Source: CAYJFG01 sp964369405 (GTDB lineage Bacteria > Bacillota > Clostridia > Oscillospirales > Acutalibacteraceae). Taken from it: a stretch of 64,000 nt of DNA. The translations under genes and the position numbers were made by a program. The stretch lies in NCBI GenBank assembly GCA_964369405.1, contig CAYJGB010000001.1:115111-179110 (forward strand). Direction: 5' to 3'. The stretch's first letter is position 1, and each line of letters starts with the position of its first letter. This document shows, one piece after another, positions 52,499-61,863 of the stretch. The notes beneath the pieces were generated by a model. That model did no database searches and was not told the origin of the DNA. It saw only the letters and a list, made by a program, of their open reading frames with translations.

Positions 52499-52797
52499 CA
52501 GACTGTCGAATAACTGCACAACCACGCCTTGCACTGGTTTTTCGAAGTATGTCGGTGTGTCGACTTATCGACACACAAAAGAGGCTGTCGCACTGATGTT
52601 AATATTATCAAATCTTTTTAGGGGAGCATTCAACATGCTCCCGATTTTTTATGAATTTGATGAATTTCGGCGAAAATGGATTTCGACCTACAACGGACTT
52701 GTATAATATGATGACAATTCACTAAAGGCGACAGCCCTTTTTTTGTTTGATTATTTATAATATTTTGTATTTAAGCACAAGTCTTTATTGTTTATCT
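52499..52797. repeat. Structured intergenic region with MITE-like element ending in a terminator
   Basis: There is no gene here. A hairpin of 9 perfect pairs (52555-52563 with 52568-52576) precedes a 154-base element with terminal inverted repeats GGCTGTCGC (52583-52591) and GCGACAGCC (52728-52736). Inside it are GGGAGCAT/ATGCTCCC (52622-52629, 52635-52642) and a small CGAAA/TTTCG hairpin. The right end is followed by T7 (52738-52744), so the outer stem can also act as a terminator. GGCTGTC-type ends recall short non-autonomous derivatives of IS1182-like elements; no transposase is present. Confidence 0.55.
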
Positions 52798-54222
52798 CTA
52801 TATATGTAATACTTTTACAGCATCTAGTAAAGTTTTTTCTAAAGCTTCTTTTCCATACTTATCTACTTCTTTTTTATCTTTTGGCCCATGAGTTAAGCAA
52901 CCAGCTCCACCTATGCAACCGCCAACACAAGCCATTCCTTCAATAAAGTTTGTGTCTGATAAATTCTTTGCAGACTTTAGTAGAGCAATTTTACAAGAAT
53001 CTATGCCTTCGCATCTTTCAGCTTTTAAATCAAATTCAATTTCTTGTTCTTTTAACGCTTGCTCAACTGCATCACTTAGACCACCACTTCTTGCAAATAT
53101 TCTACCAAAATATGATGCATTATCTAAACACTCTTCTTCAAGCTCAGTTAACTCTATGTTTTTACTATCAAATAAAGCTTGTAACTCCTCAAATGTAATA
53201 ACGCTATCTACATATGAATTAACTGGCTCTTGCTGAAATTCTATTTTTTTTGCTGTACAAGGACCTATAAATACTACTTTTGCGTTATTATCTGTTTCTT
53301 TAATATATTTTGATATTCTTGCCATTGGTGATAAATTATGTGAAATATCCTTAACAAAATTCGGGTAATTTTGCTTTATATACATAACAAAAGCAGGACA
53401 ACACGAACTTGTTAAAAAACCTTTTTCGGCTAATTCTTTTGACTCCTCTAATGCTACAGCATCAGCACCTAATGCCGCTTCTACAACAGTATGAAATCCC
53501 AGTTTTTTTATTCCCGATATTACTTGACCTAATTTAGCATATTGAAATTGACTAGAAATTGAAGGTGCGACTACTGCATATACTTTATGTTTAGTATTAT
53601 CATCGCTTTTTTTGATTAAATCTATAGTATCTAAAATAAAAGATTTGTCTGTAATTGAACCGAAAGGACACTGATACACGCATGCACCACAAGCAATACA
53701 TTTTTCGTTTGCAATTTTAACACTGTTATTATCACCTTTTTGTATTGCTTTAACTCTACAAGCACTTTCACAAGGTCTTTTATTACTTATAATTGCATGA
53801 TATGGGCAATGTTTTGCGCAAGCTCCACAATCTACACACTTTTCTTTATCTATAATTGCTACATGATTTTTGTTAAATGAAATTGCTCCAAATCTACAAG
53901 CGTCATGACATCTATTTGACAAACAACCTCTACATGAGGACGTAACTACATAGCCAGAAGCAGGACATTCATCACATGCTATATCGATAACCTCAATAAC
54001 ATTAGGATTTGCTTTATCTCCACCCATAGCAATTTTTACACGTTCTGACAAAATTGCTCTTTCTTTGTACACACAACATCTCATAGTTGATTCTTTACCT
54101 GATATTATTGTTTTAGGTATTTCTGTTATGTTTTGTAATAATGTATCGTCCCAAGCATTTTTTGCAACTTCTCGTAGTACTTTGTATTTTAAATATTGTA
54201 CTTTAGTATCAAACTTTTTCAT
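52798..54222 (-). CDS. [FeFe]-hydrogenase, monomeric ferredoxin-type
   Basis: The 474-residue iron-sulfur protein has a Cys-rich N-terminal part (CDECP 83-87, CRGC..C...C 97-109) and two ferredoxin motifs (CVDCGACAKHCP from 129, CIACGACVYQCP from 175). The H-cluster domain follows. All H-cluster ligands are present: TSSCCPAF (proton-relay Cys274, ligand Cys275), GPCTAKK (Cys322) and MACVGGC (Cys432, Cys436). It should reduce protons with electrons from ferredoxin, or oxidise hydrogen. It is the last gene of a four-gene unit. The L1 motif with Phe instead of Trp and the N-terminal layout suggest a group B-type enzyme. Confidence 0.88.
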   Translation of the reverse strand: MKKFDTKVQYLKYKVLREVAKNAWDDTLLQNITEIPKTIISGKESTMRCCVYKERAILSERVKIAMGGDKANPNVIEVIDIACDECPASGYVVTSSCRGCLSNRCHDACRFGAISFNKNHVAIIDKEKCVDCGACAKHCPYHAIISNKRPCESACRVKAIQKGDNNSVKIANEKCIACGACVYQCPFGSITDKSFILDTIDLIKKSDDNTKHKVYAVVAPSISSQFQYAKLGQVISGIKKLGFHTVVEAALGADAVALEESKELAEKGFLTSSCCPAFVMYIKQNYPNFVKDISHNLSPMARISKYIKETDNNAKVVFIGPCTAKKIEFQQEPVNSYVDSVITFEELQALFDSKNIELTELEEECLDNASYFGRIFARSGGLSDAVEQALKEQEIEFDLKAERCEGIDSCKIALLKSAKNLSDTNFIEGMACVGGCIGGAGCLTHGPKDKKEVDKYGKEALEKTLLDAVKVLHI

Positions 54223-54240
54223 TTTATATACAATCCTTTC

Positions 54241-55422
54241 TTAAAAATAACTTACTTTGATTTTTTTTCCTGTTTTTTTAAGACATTGTGAGAGTTCATC
54301 TATTAATTGCATCTTTATATTAAAATTTATTGGTAAGTTAGGGTTTTGGTGAGCTGGATTTATAGCTCTGCCTACAAAAAAATTAATATCAGTTGCTTCC
54401 TCAAAAAGCAATCTTGTAATAGCAGATGCTCCATCTTTTTTTATGCTCCAGTCGGAATACATTTTATTTTCGTCTAAATAATCTTTAGCATAAGTTAAGA
54501 CTTTATTTATTGTTATTACTCCTTCTGTTACTAAATCTACACCATCAATCATAGCTATAGGTGGGACATCTTCATCAAAAAAGTCTAGCGATGGAATAAT
54601 TTCTTTTTCCAAATAATTTGCCGCTATTGTTGAAGTAGTACCTCCACACACGATATGTTTACCCTCTTTTGAAAAGAAAAGTGACATCATTTTCTCAGTT
54701 TCATTTCTGTTAGATGGCGGACCTATGATTAAATTCATAGGCTGTCGCTTTCTAATTCTAATTGTACACGCTGTTGTGTCATCTCCTGGCATAGCACCGT
54801 ATAAAGAATAACATTCATCAATTAAAATTGTGTTTAAGGTTTTTGATGTAAATCCAACTTGTGAAAAAGGTAGCATATATTCTATAATATCTTTTCTTTC
54901 CCAACCGAAATTTAAATCACTTCCAACTCCAGCGTGAATACAACCATCACTCATCAGTATAAATATATCATCTTCCTCTAAATAAATTTTTGATATTAAA
55001 ATTTTTTTGTTTTCAATTATCATCTCGTTATAAGGGATTTCAACATTTTCGCCATTCCTAATCAAGATAACATTAGGATTATCGTATTGAATTATCTCAG
55101 CTTCCCTGTTATCATTAAAAATTCTAAATATAGAAAATGTTGAATATGCTACTTCTCTAATAGCACAAACTGGTAGTGTTTGCGCTATAGTTTCTACACA
55201 TTCGCTTATATTCAAACCTTGTGAAATCATAGTAGAAATTATTTTAGCTGTTAATGTGGATAATATATTCGCTTTTACTCCACTACCTAAACCGTCTGCT
55301 AATACTACTGTTATAGAACCGTCTTCACCCTCAATAACTTCTATTTGGTCGCCACAAAGCACTTCGTTATATTTGTTTAAACTACTATAACCAATGTCAG
55401 CACATAAATTAATCATCACCAA
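54241..55422 (-). CDS. SpoIIE-type serine phosphatase (PP2C family)
   Basis: At up to 393 residues, the N-terminal 215 form a PP2C/SpoIIE phosphatase domain. It has metal-binding aspartates in VVLADGLGSGVKAN, ILMSDGCIHAG and PGDDTTACTI. The rest (MNLIIGPPSNRNETEKMM...) is a helical/mixed domain seen in phosphatases encoded with [FeFe]-hydrogenases. TTG 55422, GTG 55419 and ATG 55416 are all possible after AAGGAG. It overlaps the sensory hydrogenase gene by up to 14 bases. It presumably dephosphorylates a regulatory protein in response to hydrogen or redox state. Confidence 0.85.
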   Translation of the reverse strand: MVMINLCADIGYSSLNKYNEVLCGDQIEVIEGEDGSITVVLADGLGSGVKANILSTLTAKIISTMISQGLNISECVETIAQTLPVCAIREVAYSTFSIFRIFNDNREAEIIQYDNPNVILIRNGENVEIPYNEMIIENKKILISKIYLEEDDIFILMSDGCIHAGVGSDLNFGWERKDIIEYMLPFSQVGFTSKTLNTILIDECYSLYGAMPGDDTTACTIRIRKRQPMNLIIGPPSNRNETEKMMSLFFSKEGKHIVCGGTTSTIAANYLEKEIIPSLDFFDEDVPPIAMIDGVDLVTEGVITINKVLTYAKDYLDENKMYSDWSIKKDGASAITRLLFEEATDINFFVGRAINPAHQNPNLPINFNIKMQLIDELSQCLKKTGKKIKVSYF

Positions 55423-57091
55423 TCGACTCCTTAAGCTTTGTTAGTGCTATTTTAGTTTCTGCTGCTGTTTCTCCTAAAAGTGATGCAATTTCGTGAACAA
55501 CTCGCATCTGTTTTTGGATAACTTTATCTGTAGTTTCAATAGTTTTTTTACTGATAGCTTCTTTTTTTATACGCTCTTCTTCTTTGTCTGTAACATTTCG
55601 CATAATGCATATATACATTTTATACTGATTATCATATATGATAGTTTCTTCAACATATTTATTGTATTCTGCTAAATATGTACGTTTGTTTTTTATTGAA
55701 ATGCCAGATTTTTTTACATTCATAAAGTCGATAGGGTCAAGTATTTTAATTACTAACTCTCCTAAAACATCGGATTTGTTTTTGATATTTATTAAATCTA
55801 ATGCAGATGAGTTAATTCTTTGAACTTCTAAGTTATCATTTAAAGTTATAATAGCATTTGGTGAGTTGTTTACTATAATATCAGAAAAAGTTTCTGCTTT
55901 ATCGCTTAAATACGGCAAGCACATTGTGTGCTCCGCCTTACCATGAAATACAGCGATTGCTTTTTCTCTACATGTACTATATCCACAAGAACCACAATTA
56001 AGCTCATCTTCTTTTTTCACTTTACCTATTTGTTTTAAAATTATTTCAATCTCATTTTCTGCAGGTGGATTATTTTTAATTTCAATAGGTGTGAAAGTTT
56101 TATTCAACTCTTCAGATTTAATGTCACTTACATTAAAATCTTCGTTGCCTGCATAATTATTTACATTTATATAGTCTAATAAAATATTTTTTCTGTATCT
56201 TTCCATAACAGGTCCACCTATACAGCTACCTGTACATGCAGACATTTCTATTAAACATTTATGTAGATTACCTTTCTCTATTTCATCTAATGCTTTTATG
56301 CAGTTTTCTACACCATCTACATGGAAATATGTATATGATGGATTTTTTTCTTTAATAGTTTTTAATATTCCACCAGAAATAGGAAAAAATCTTGCTAAAC
56401 TATTATTATCTACATCTTCAGTTGAATTTGCTCCTAAAATTATGTTCTCTTCATTCAGCCAGCTAGTTAAATCTTCAAATGTAAGTGTTTCATCTACATA
56501 ACCCTTATAATAATCGGCTTCATCTTTTTTAGCAACACAAGGTCCAATAAAAACAACTTTTGCATTTGGAATTCTCTTTTTAATATCAAGAGCGTGAGCT
56601 TGCATAGGGGATAGGACATTTGCTAAATGTCTTAATGAGTTTGGATAATATTTTTGTATAAGCAAATTTACAGAGTGACAAGCTGATGTGATAACAATAT
56701 CTTGATTATCAACATCAATAAGTTTTTGATATTCGTTTTTTGCAAAAGTTGCACCAATAGCAGTTTCTTCTACTGAGCTAAAACCTAATTTTTTAAGAGC
56801 ATTAGAAATTTCATTTATTCCTATTTCGTTGTAGTTAGCAACAAAAGAAGGTGCAATAGAAACTACTACAGGTTCACTTGACATTAATAGAACCTTAACA
56901 GCTTCAGTGCTATTAGTTATTTCTTTAGCGTTTTGTGGACAGTTTACAAAACATTGACCACATAAAATACATTCATTTCCAATTATTACAGCTTGCCCAC
57001 CAGAAAACCTTATAGACTTAACAGGACAGCACCTAATACATTTATAGCAGTTTTTGCAATTTGATTTTTTTAATTTTAGATATTCAGCCAT
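55409..57091 (-). CDS. Sensory [FeFe]-hydrogenase-like protein with PAS domain (HydS type)
   Basis: The 560-residue protein contains two ferredoxin motifs (Cys12 to Cys22, Cys41 to Cys51) and an H-cluster domain. A four-Cys Fes-type iron-sulfur motif (Cys366, 369, 374, 391), a PAS domain (about 405-500) and a coiled C-terminus follow. H-cluster ligands are Cys138 (TSACHSV), Cys185 (GPCVAKK) and Cys286/Cys290 (SACTGSC). The neighbouring proton-relay cysteine of catalytic enzymes is Ala137, the exchange seen in putative sensory hydrogenases of groups C/D. It probably senses hydrogen and signals through the PAS/coiled region to the SpoIIE-type phosphatase encoded next. Confidence 0.88.
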   Translation of the reverse strand: MAEYLKLKKSNCKNCYKCIRCCPVKSIRFSGGQAVIIGNECILCGQCFVNCPQNAKEITNSTEAVKVLLMSSEPVVVSIAPSFVANYNEIGINEISNALKKLGFSSVEETAIGATFAKNEYQKLIDVDNQDIVITSACHSVNLLIQKYYPNSLRHLANVLSPMQAHALDIKKRIPNAKVVFIGPCVAKKDEADYYKGYVDETLTFEDLTSWLNEENIILGANSTEDVDNNSLARFFPISGGILKTIKEKNPSYTYFHVDGVENCIKALDEIEKGNLHKCLIEMSACTGSCIGGPVMERYRKNILLDYINVNNYAGNEDFNVSDIKSEELNKTFTPIEIKNNPPAENEIEIILKQIGKVKKEDELNCGSCGYSTCREKAIAVFHGKAEHTMCLPYLSDKAETFSDIIVNNSPNAIITLNDNLEVQRINSSALDLINIKNKSDVLGELVIKILDPIDFMNVKKSGISIKNKRTYLAEYNKYVEETIIYDNQYKMYICIMRNVTDKEEERIKKEAISKKTIETTDKVIQKQMRVVHEIASLLGETAAETKIALTKLKESIGDD

Positions 57092-57098
57092 AAATATA

Positions 57099-57341
57099 TC
57101 AATCCTCTGCTATTAAAATTTCTTTATTAAAAAAAGTTTCAACAGAATCTGGGTTTACTGAAAAAAACTCATCATTTACGTTAACACAGACACCTTGCTG
57201 ACATTTCCCCATACAAAAAGTACCAGATAAATCAACTGAGTTTTCTAGTGAATTAGTTTTAATTAGATTTTGTAATTTTTCAACAACTATTCTTGACCCC
57301 TTTAAATGACAAGAACTTCCAATACAGACTTTAACTTTCAT
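57099..57341 (-). CDS. Thioredoxin-like [2Fe-2S] ferredoxin domain protein
   Basis: This 80-residue protein has the NuoE/HydC-type cluster pattern: Cys6 and Cys11 (CIGSSC), then Cys43 and Cys47 (CMGKC), with one extra Cys at 52. The fold is the thioredoxin-like ferredoxin. It likely passes electrons to or from the hydrogenase module whose gene starts 7 bases downstream. An AAGGAG site precedes the ATG, and the Rex-like operator lies about 95 bases upstream. Confidence 0.85.
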   Translation of the reverse strand: MKVKVCIGSSCHLKGSRIVVEKLQNLIKTNSLENSVDLSGTFCMGKCQQGVCVNVNDEFFSVNPDSVETFFNKEILIAED

Positions 57342-57433
57342 AATAATTCTCCTTAATAAATAAATATTGTAAATTGTAAATTTTGATAATCATATAAATG
57401 AATAAACAATTAAATTGAAAACCAAAATATACT

Positions 57434-57451
57434 TTGTTAATATTTTAACAT
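57434..57451. promoter_or_regulatory. Rex-like operator upstream of the hydrogenase genes
   Basis: TTGTTAA-TATT-TTAACAT matches the known Rex consensus (TTGTTAA, four bases, TTAACAA) at 13 of 14 half-site positions. Rex represses fermentation and hydrogenase genes until NADH rises. The minus-strand promoter should overlap it (TTGAAA at 57462-57457 is a candidate -35). The remaining gap 57342-57676 is very AT-rich; no other motif stands out. Confidence 0.7.
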
Positions 57452-57676
57452 ACTTTTTTCAATTAGTAAATAGAAATTTTTGAAATAAATTTTTATCATA
57501 ATTTTATTTGCTGTTTTGTCTTTTTAAAGCAATTAATTAACATCATTCTTTGTATGTAACTAGACATCATTAATAATCATATGTAAAATTGTGTTATTTT
57601 TTTCTAAAAGGATTATATTTTGAATAAAAGTATGTTATAATTAAGTTTAAATTAATTTTTAAGAGGATTTTTTATT

Positions 57677-58903
57677 ATGATACAAAATATAAAACACGAG
57701 ATTTTATCTCCGGCTGGAGATATGGAATGTTTAAATAATGCAATAAACTTTGGTGCAGATGCAGTATATTTAGCTGGTAGTGAATTTGGTATGAGAACTG
57801 CTTCTAAAAACTTTGATAACTTAGATTTAGCAAAAGCAGTTAAGCTTGCTCACAGTAGAGGTGTAAAAGTATACGTTACTTGTAATACACTAGTTAGAAA
57901 TGATGAGTTATCACGCTTGCCAGAGTTTTTAGAATATGCACAAGATGTAGGTGTAGATGCTTTCATTGTTGCAGATATTGGAGTGTTTTCTTTGGTTCAA
58001 AAATATGCACCAAAAACACAAATTCATATTTCTACGCAAGCTGGAATTGTAAATTATCAAACTGCTAATACCTTTTATAATATGGGTGCATCAAGAGTTG
58101 TGTTAGCTCGTGAATTACCTTTAAGCGATATTGCAGAAATTAGAGCAAATATTCCAAAAGAATTAGAGATAGAATGTTTTGTACATGGTGCTATGTGTGT
58201 ATCGTTTTCTGGTAGATGTTTGATTTCAGCATATTTAAACGACAGAGATGCAAACAGAGGCGATTGCTCTCAGCCTTGCAGATGGAAATATCATCTGTAT
58301 GAGCAAAATAGAGAGGGACAATATTTTCCAGTTGAAGAAAATGAAAATGGAACATTTTTATATAATTCAAGAGATTTATGTATGATAAATCATATTGACG
58401 ATTTAGTAAAAGCTGGTATAACAAGCTTTAAAATAGAAGGGCGTGCAAAATCAGCATATTATACTGCAGTAGTAACAAATGCATATAGAAAATCATTAGA
58501 TGATTATATAAAAAATGGCTCAACAGACAATTACAAAACGCCACAATGGATAGTAGACGAAGTGAATAAGATAAGTCACAGAGAATACTCAACAGGCTTT
58601 TTTTATGGTCAGGAACCTGGACAAACTCATAATACAGGTGGATATATAAGAGAGTATGACGTTGTAGCAGTGTGTGAAGATTATAAAGAAAATAAGTCGT
58701 ATATCACACAGCGAAACAGATTTTTTAAAGATGATATACTAGACGTTTTACCACCGAGTGGAATACCGTTTATAATAAAAGTTAATCAGATGTTTGATGA
58801 ATACGGGAAAGAAGTAGATAAAGCACCTCATGCTATGCAAAAATTAGTTATGATTTCTGATAAAGAAATTCCAAAAGGTTCAGTGCTTAGGAAAAAGAGA
58901 TAA
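57677..58903 (+). CDS. Peptidase U32-family protein (TrhP/RlhA-like)
   Basis: The 408-residue sequence opens with EILSPAGDMECLNNAINFGADAVYLAG, contains FVHGAMCVSFSGRCLISAYL followed by RGDCSQPCRWKY, and closes with the small beta-barrel of the family. The cysteines in MCVS...GRC and CSQPC are the conserved set that binds iron-sulfur or zinc. Characterised relatives hydroxylate tRNA uridine 34 (TrhP) or 23S rRNA cytidine (RlhA), so an RNA-modifying role is more likely than proteolysis. GAGGATT lies before the ATG. Confidence 0.92.
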   Translation: MIQNIKHEILSPAGDMECLNNAINFGADAVYLAGSEFGMRTASKNFDNLDLAKAVKLAHSRGVKVYVTCNTLVRNDELSRLPEFLEYAQDVGVDAFIVADIGVFSLVQKYAPKTQIHISTQAGIVNYQTANTFYNMGASRVVLARELPLSDIAEIRANIPKELEIECFVHGAMCVSFSGRCLISAYLNDRDANRGDCSQPCRWKYHLYEQNREGQYFPVEENENGTFLYNSRDLCMINHIDDLVKAGITSFKIEGRAKSAYYTAVVTNAYRKSLDDYIKNGSTDNYKTPQWIVDEVNKISHREYSTGFFYGQEPGQTHNTGGYIREYDVVAVCEDYKENKSYITQRNRFFKDDILDVLPPSGIPFIIKVNQMFDEYGKEVDKAPHAMQKLVMISDKEIPKGSVLRKKR

Positions 58904-58923
58904 AATGAGTTGGAGTGAGCATA

Positions 58924-59115
58924 ATGGATATTAATGTAGGAGATACTTTAGAAATGAAAAAAACCCACCCATGTGGCAATAAAGAGTTTGAAGTTTTACG
59001 CATTGGAATGGATTTTAAAATAAAATGTAAAAAGTGTGGTCATGAGATTATGACACCGAGAATAAAAGTAGAAAAAAATGTAAAAAAGATAAATGGACAA
59101 AAGATTACAAGATAA
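58924..59115 (+). CDS. DUF951 domain protein
   Basis: ATG 58924, 8 bases after GGAG, gives 63 residues: DINVGDTLEMKKTHPCGNKE, then IKCKKCGHEIMTPR. One Cys (PCG) plus a Cys-x2-Cys pair could bind zinc. DUF951 is widespread in Bacillota, commonly near ribosome- or replication-related genes, and its function is unknown. It sits between the U32 gene and prfA in the same direction. Confidence 0.88.
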   Translation: MDINVGDTLEMKKTHPCGNKEFEVLRIGMDFKIKCKKCGHEIMTPRIKVEKNVKKINGQKITR

Positions 59116-59136
59116 GTAATACGAGGAGAATGAAAA

Positions 59137-60213
59137 GTGTTTGATAAAGTAGAAGTATTCGAAAAAAGATACGAAGAATTAAATCAAAAGTTGTATGATG
59201 GTGATGTTGCAAGTGATGCTCAATTATATTCAAGTATAATGAAAGAGATTAAGTCGATAGAAGAAATAGTATTAACTTATAAAGAGTATAAAAAAGCTCA
59301 AAACAATTTAAGAGAAGCCACAGAAATATTAAACGAAAGTGGCATTGATAAAGATTTAAAAGAAATTGCAGACGAAGAGCTAAATAATGCCAAAAAAGAT
59401 ATAGAAGAAATAAGCGAAAAGCTTAAAATACTTCTACTTCCTAAAGACCCTAACGACGATAGAAACGTAATAGTTGAAATACGTGGTGGAGCAGGCGGCG
59501 AAGAATCAGCACTATTTAGTAGTGTGCTTTACAGAATGTACTCAATGTATGCTGAGAAAAAAGGATTTAAAACTGAAATTTTAAATATAAACGAAACAGA
59601 ACTAGGTGGCATAAAAGAAGTTAGTTTTATGATAAATGGTGATGGTGCATACTCTAGATTTAAATTTGAGAGTGGTGTTCATAGAGTTCAAAGAGTACCA
59701 GAAACTGAGTCACAAGGTAGAATACACACATCAACAGTAACAGTAGCTGTATTGCCTGAGGCTGAAGATGTAGAGCTTGAAATAAACCCTACTGATTTAA
59801 AAATTGACACATACAGAAGTAGTGGAGCAGGTGGACAACATATAAACAAAACAGAATCAGCTATAAGAATAACGCATCTGCCTACAGGTGTAGTAGTAGA
59901 ATGTCAAGATGAGAGAAGTCAGTTCAAAAATAAAGATAAAGCTATGAAAGTTTTAAAATCAAGATTATTACAAGCAAAACAAGAAGAGCAAGCAGATGCA
60001 GTTGCTAAAGAAAGAAAACTCCAAGTAGGTACAGGAGATAGAAGCGAGAGAATACGCACATATAATTATCCACAAGGAAGAATAACAGACCATAGAATTG
60101 GTTTAACATTATATAAACTTGAAGATGTACTTAATGGAAATATTGATGAAGTTTTAGACGGATTAGCAACAGCATATAGAGCAGAACAATTAGAATCAGA
60201 AAATATGAAATAA
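59137..60213 (+). CDS. prfA: Peptide chain release factor 1
   Basis: RF1 recognises UAA and UAG and triggers release of the finished chain. The peptidyl-release motif GGQ lies in RSSGAGGQHINKTESAIRIT, and the codon-recognition tripeptide region is RVPETESQGRIHTSTVTV. The length of 358 is normal. GTG 59137 is the start, 8 bases after GAGGAG. No PrmC methyltransferase gene is adjacent, unlike in many Bacillota where prmC neighbours prfA. Confidence 0.96.
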   Translation: MFDKVEVFEKRYEELNQKLYDGDVASDAQLYSSIMKEIKSIEEIVLTYKEYKKAQNNLREATEILNESGIDKDLKEIADEELNNAKKDIEEISEKLKILLLPKDPNDDRNVIVEIRGGAGGEESALFSSVLYRMYSMYAEKKGFKTEILNINETELGGIKEVSFMINGDGAYSRFKFESGVHRVQRVPETESQGRIHTSTVTVAVLPEAEDVELEINPTDLKIDTYRSSGAGGQHINKTESAIRITHLPTGVVVECQDERSQFKNKDKAMKVLKSRLLQAKQEEQADAVAKERKLQVGTGDRSERIRTYNYPQGRITDHRIGLTLYKLEDVLNGNIDEVLDGLATAYRAEQLESENMK

Positions 60214-60227
60214 TTTTTAATGAAAGA

Positions 60228-61250
60228 ATGAAATTTATGGAAACAAAGCTACTTAAAAAGAATAATATTAATATGGCAGCACAGATAATTAAAGAAGGTG
60301 GAGTAGTAGCAATACCTACTGAAACAGTATACGGATTAGCAGCTGATGCACTAAATGGTGAAGCGGTAGCAAAAATTTTTGAAGCTAAAGGAAGACCTAT
60401 GGATAATCCACTTATAGTGCATATAGGTGATTTATCAGATATAGATAGACTAGTTTCTAAAATACCAGAACAGACTTACAGACTAGCAAAAGCATTTTGG
60501 CCAGGTCCTTTAACTATAATAATGCCAAAAAGTGATTTGATACCAGATGAAGTTAGTGCAGGGCTTAATACTGTTGCGATTAGATACCCTAGTCATATAC
60601 TTGCAAAAGAAGTTATTAGAAAAAGTGGTACAGTGCTTGCAGCACCAAGTGCAAATTTATCAGGCAGCCCAAGCCCTACAACAGCATTACACGTGTATAC
60701 AGATTTAAATGGTAAAATAGATGCAATATTAGACGGTGGAAAATGTAGCGTAGGGATAGAATCAACAGTAATAACATTAGCTACAAAACCCCCAAGATTA
60801 CTTAGACCAGGTGGAATTACAAGAGAACAGATTGAAAAAGTAATTGGAAAAATAGAAGTAGATGATGCAGTATTAAATGAACTAAAACAAGATGAAGTTG
60901 CAAGTAGCCCAGGAATGAAGTACAAACATTACTCACCTAGGGCAAAAGTTATAATAGTAAAAGACTATAAAAATAAATATATTGAGTATGTAAATAATAA
61001 AGCTAGTAGCAATGTTGGAGCATTATGTTATGATGAAGATGTTAGCTTATTAAAAGTTAAAACATATAGTATAGGTAAAAAACAAGATGTAAATGCTTAT
61101 GCTGAAAACTTATTTGCACAACTTAGAAAAATTGATGAAGATAGTATAAATACAGTATATGCACGTTGTCCAGATATAAACGGAGTAGGTATGGCTGTGT
61201 ATAATAGACTAATAAGAGCAGCAGGTTTCGAGGTGATAACACTTGCGTAA
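60228..61250 (+). CDS. L-threonylcarbamoyladenylate synthase (Sua5 type)
   Basis: This enzyme makes threonylcarbamoyl-AMP from threonine, bicarbonate and ATP for t6A37 modification of tRNA. The YrdC domain has VAIPTETVYGLAADA, KGRPMDNPLIVHI, WPGPLTIIM and PSANLSGSPSPT. A C-terminal Sua5 domain (about 215-340) makes it the long form (340 residues). ATG 60228 or 60237 may start it. It overlaps coaE by 8 bases. Confidence 0.93.
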   Translation: MKFMETKLLKKNNINMAAQIIKEGGVVAIPTETVYGLAADALNGEAVAKIFEAKGRPMDNPLIVHIGDLSDIDRLVSKIPEQTYRLAKAFWPGPLTIIMPKSDLIPDEVSAGLNTVAIRYPSHILAKEVIRKSGTVLAAPSANLSGSPSPTTALHVYTDLNGKIDAILDGGKCSVGIESTVITLATKPPRLLRPGGITREQIEKVIGKIEVDDAVLNELKQDEVASSPGMKYKHYSPRAKVIIVKDYKNKYIEYVNNKASSNVGALCYDEDVSLLKVKTYSIGKKQDVNAYAENLFAQLRKIDEDSINTVYARCPDINGVGMAVYNRLIRAAGFEVITLA

Positions 61251-61863
61251 TTATAAGATAATAGGTTTAACAGGACCTACAGGAGCAGGAAAAAGTTCAG
61301 TAGCAAAAATACTAAGTAAGTATAAAGATATAAAAATAATAGATACAGATGTAATAGCAAGACAAGCGACAAATAAGGGAAGTAGTTGCTATTATACGTT
61401 AGGTGCAGTGTTTGGAAGAGAAATCTATAATGATAATGGCGAAATAAACAGACAAAAATTAGCAGAAGTTGCATTTTCAACAGAAGATAATAGAAAAAAA
61501 CTTAATGATATAGTTCATCCTTGGGTATTTTTAAAAACATTTGAGTACATTAAAAAATACAGCGAAGAAAAGGCTAAATATATTTTTATAGATGCACCTG
61601 TACTTATTGAAAGTAATGCAAATTACATATGTGATTATGTTTTAACAGTATTATGTCCGTTGGAAATAAGAATTGATAGAATAATTAAAAGAGATAGCAT
61701 AAGCAAAAAAATGGCTTTACAAAGAATCAATGCACAAAATGATGATGAATTTTATAAAGAAAAATCAGATTTTATCATTAATGCAAATTCAACTTTAGAA
61801 GATTTAGAAAACAAGGTAGAAAAATTAATTTACAAATTAAGAGAGGTGGGTGTTAATGACTGA
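61243..61863 (+). CDS. coaE: Dephospho-CoA kinase
   Basis: CoaE phosphorylates the 3'-hydroxyl of dephospho-CoA, the last step of coenzyme A synthesis. It has the P-loop GLTGPTGAGKSSVAK, IIDTDVIARQ (substrate-binding Asp), the HPWVF motif and the lid/C-terminal INAQNDDEFYKEKSDFII. TTG 61243 is preceded by GAGGTGA. At 206 residues it is normal in size. It overlaps its neighbours on both sides. Confidence 0.94.
   Translation: MRNYKIIGLTGPTGAGKSSVAKILSKYKDIKIIDTDVIARQATNKGSSCYYTLGAVFGREIYNDNGEINRQKLAEVAFSTEDNRKKLNDIVHPWVFLKTFEYIKKYSEEKAKYIFIDAPVLIESNANYICDYVLTVLCPLEIRIDRIIKRDSISKKMALQRINAQNDDEFYKEKSDFIINANSTLEDLENKVEKLIYKLREVGVND

Noticed and set aside
52555..52576. Intrinsic terminator
   Set aside because: The 9-pair hairpin is followed by AAAAGAGG and has no U-run on the plus strand; it is kept only as part of the structured region.
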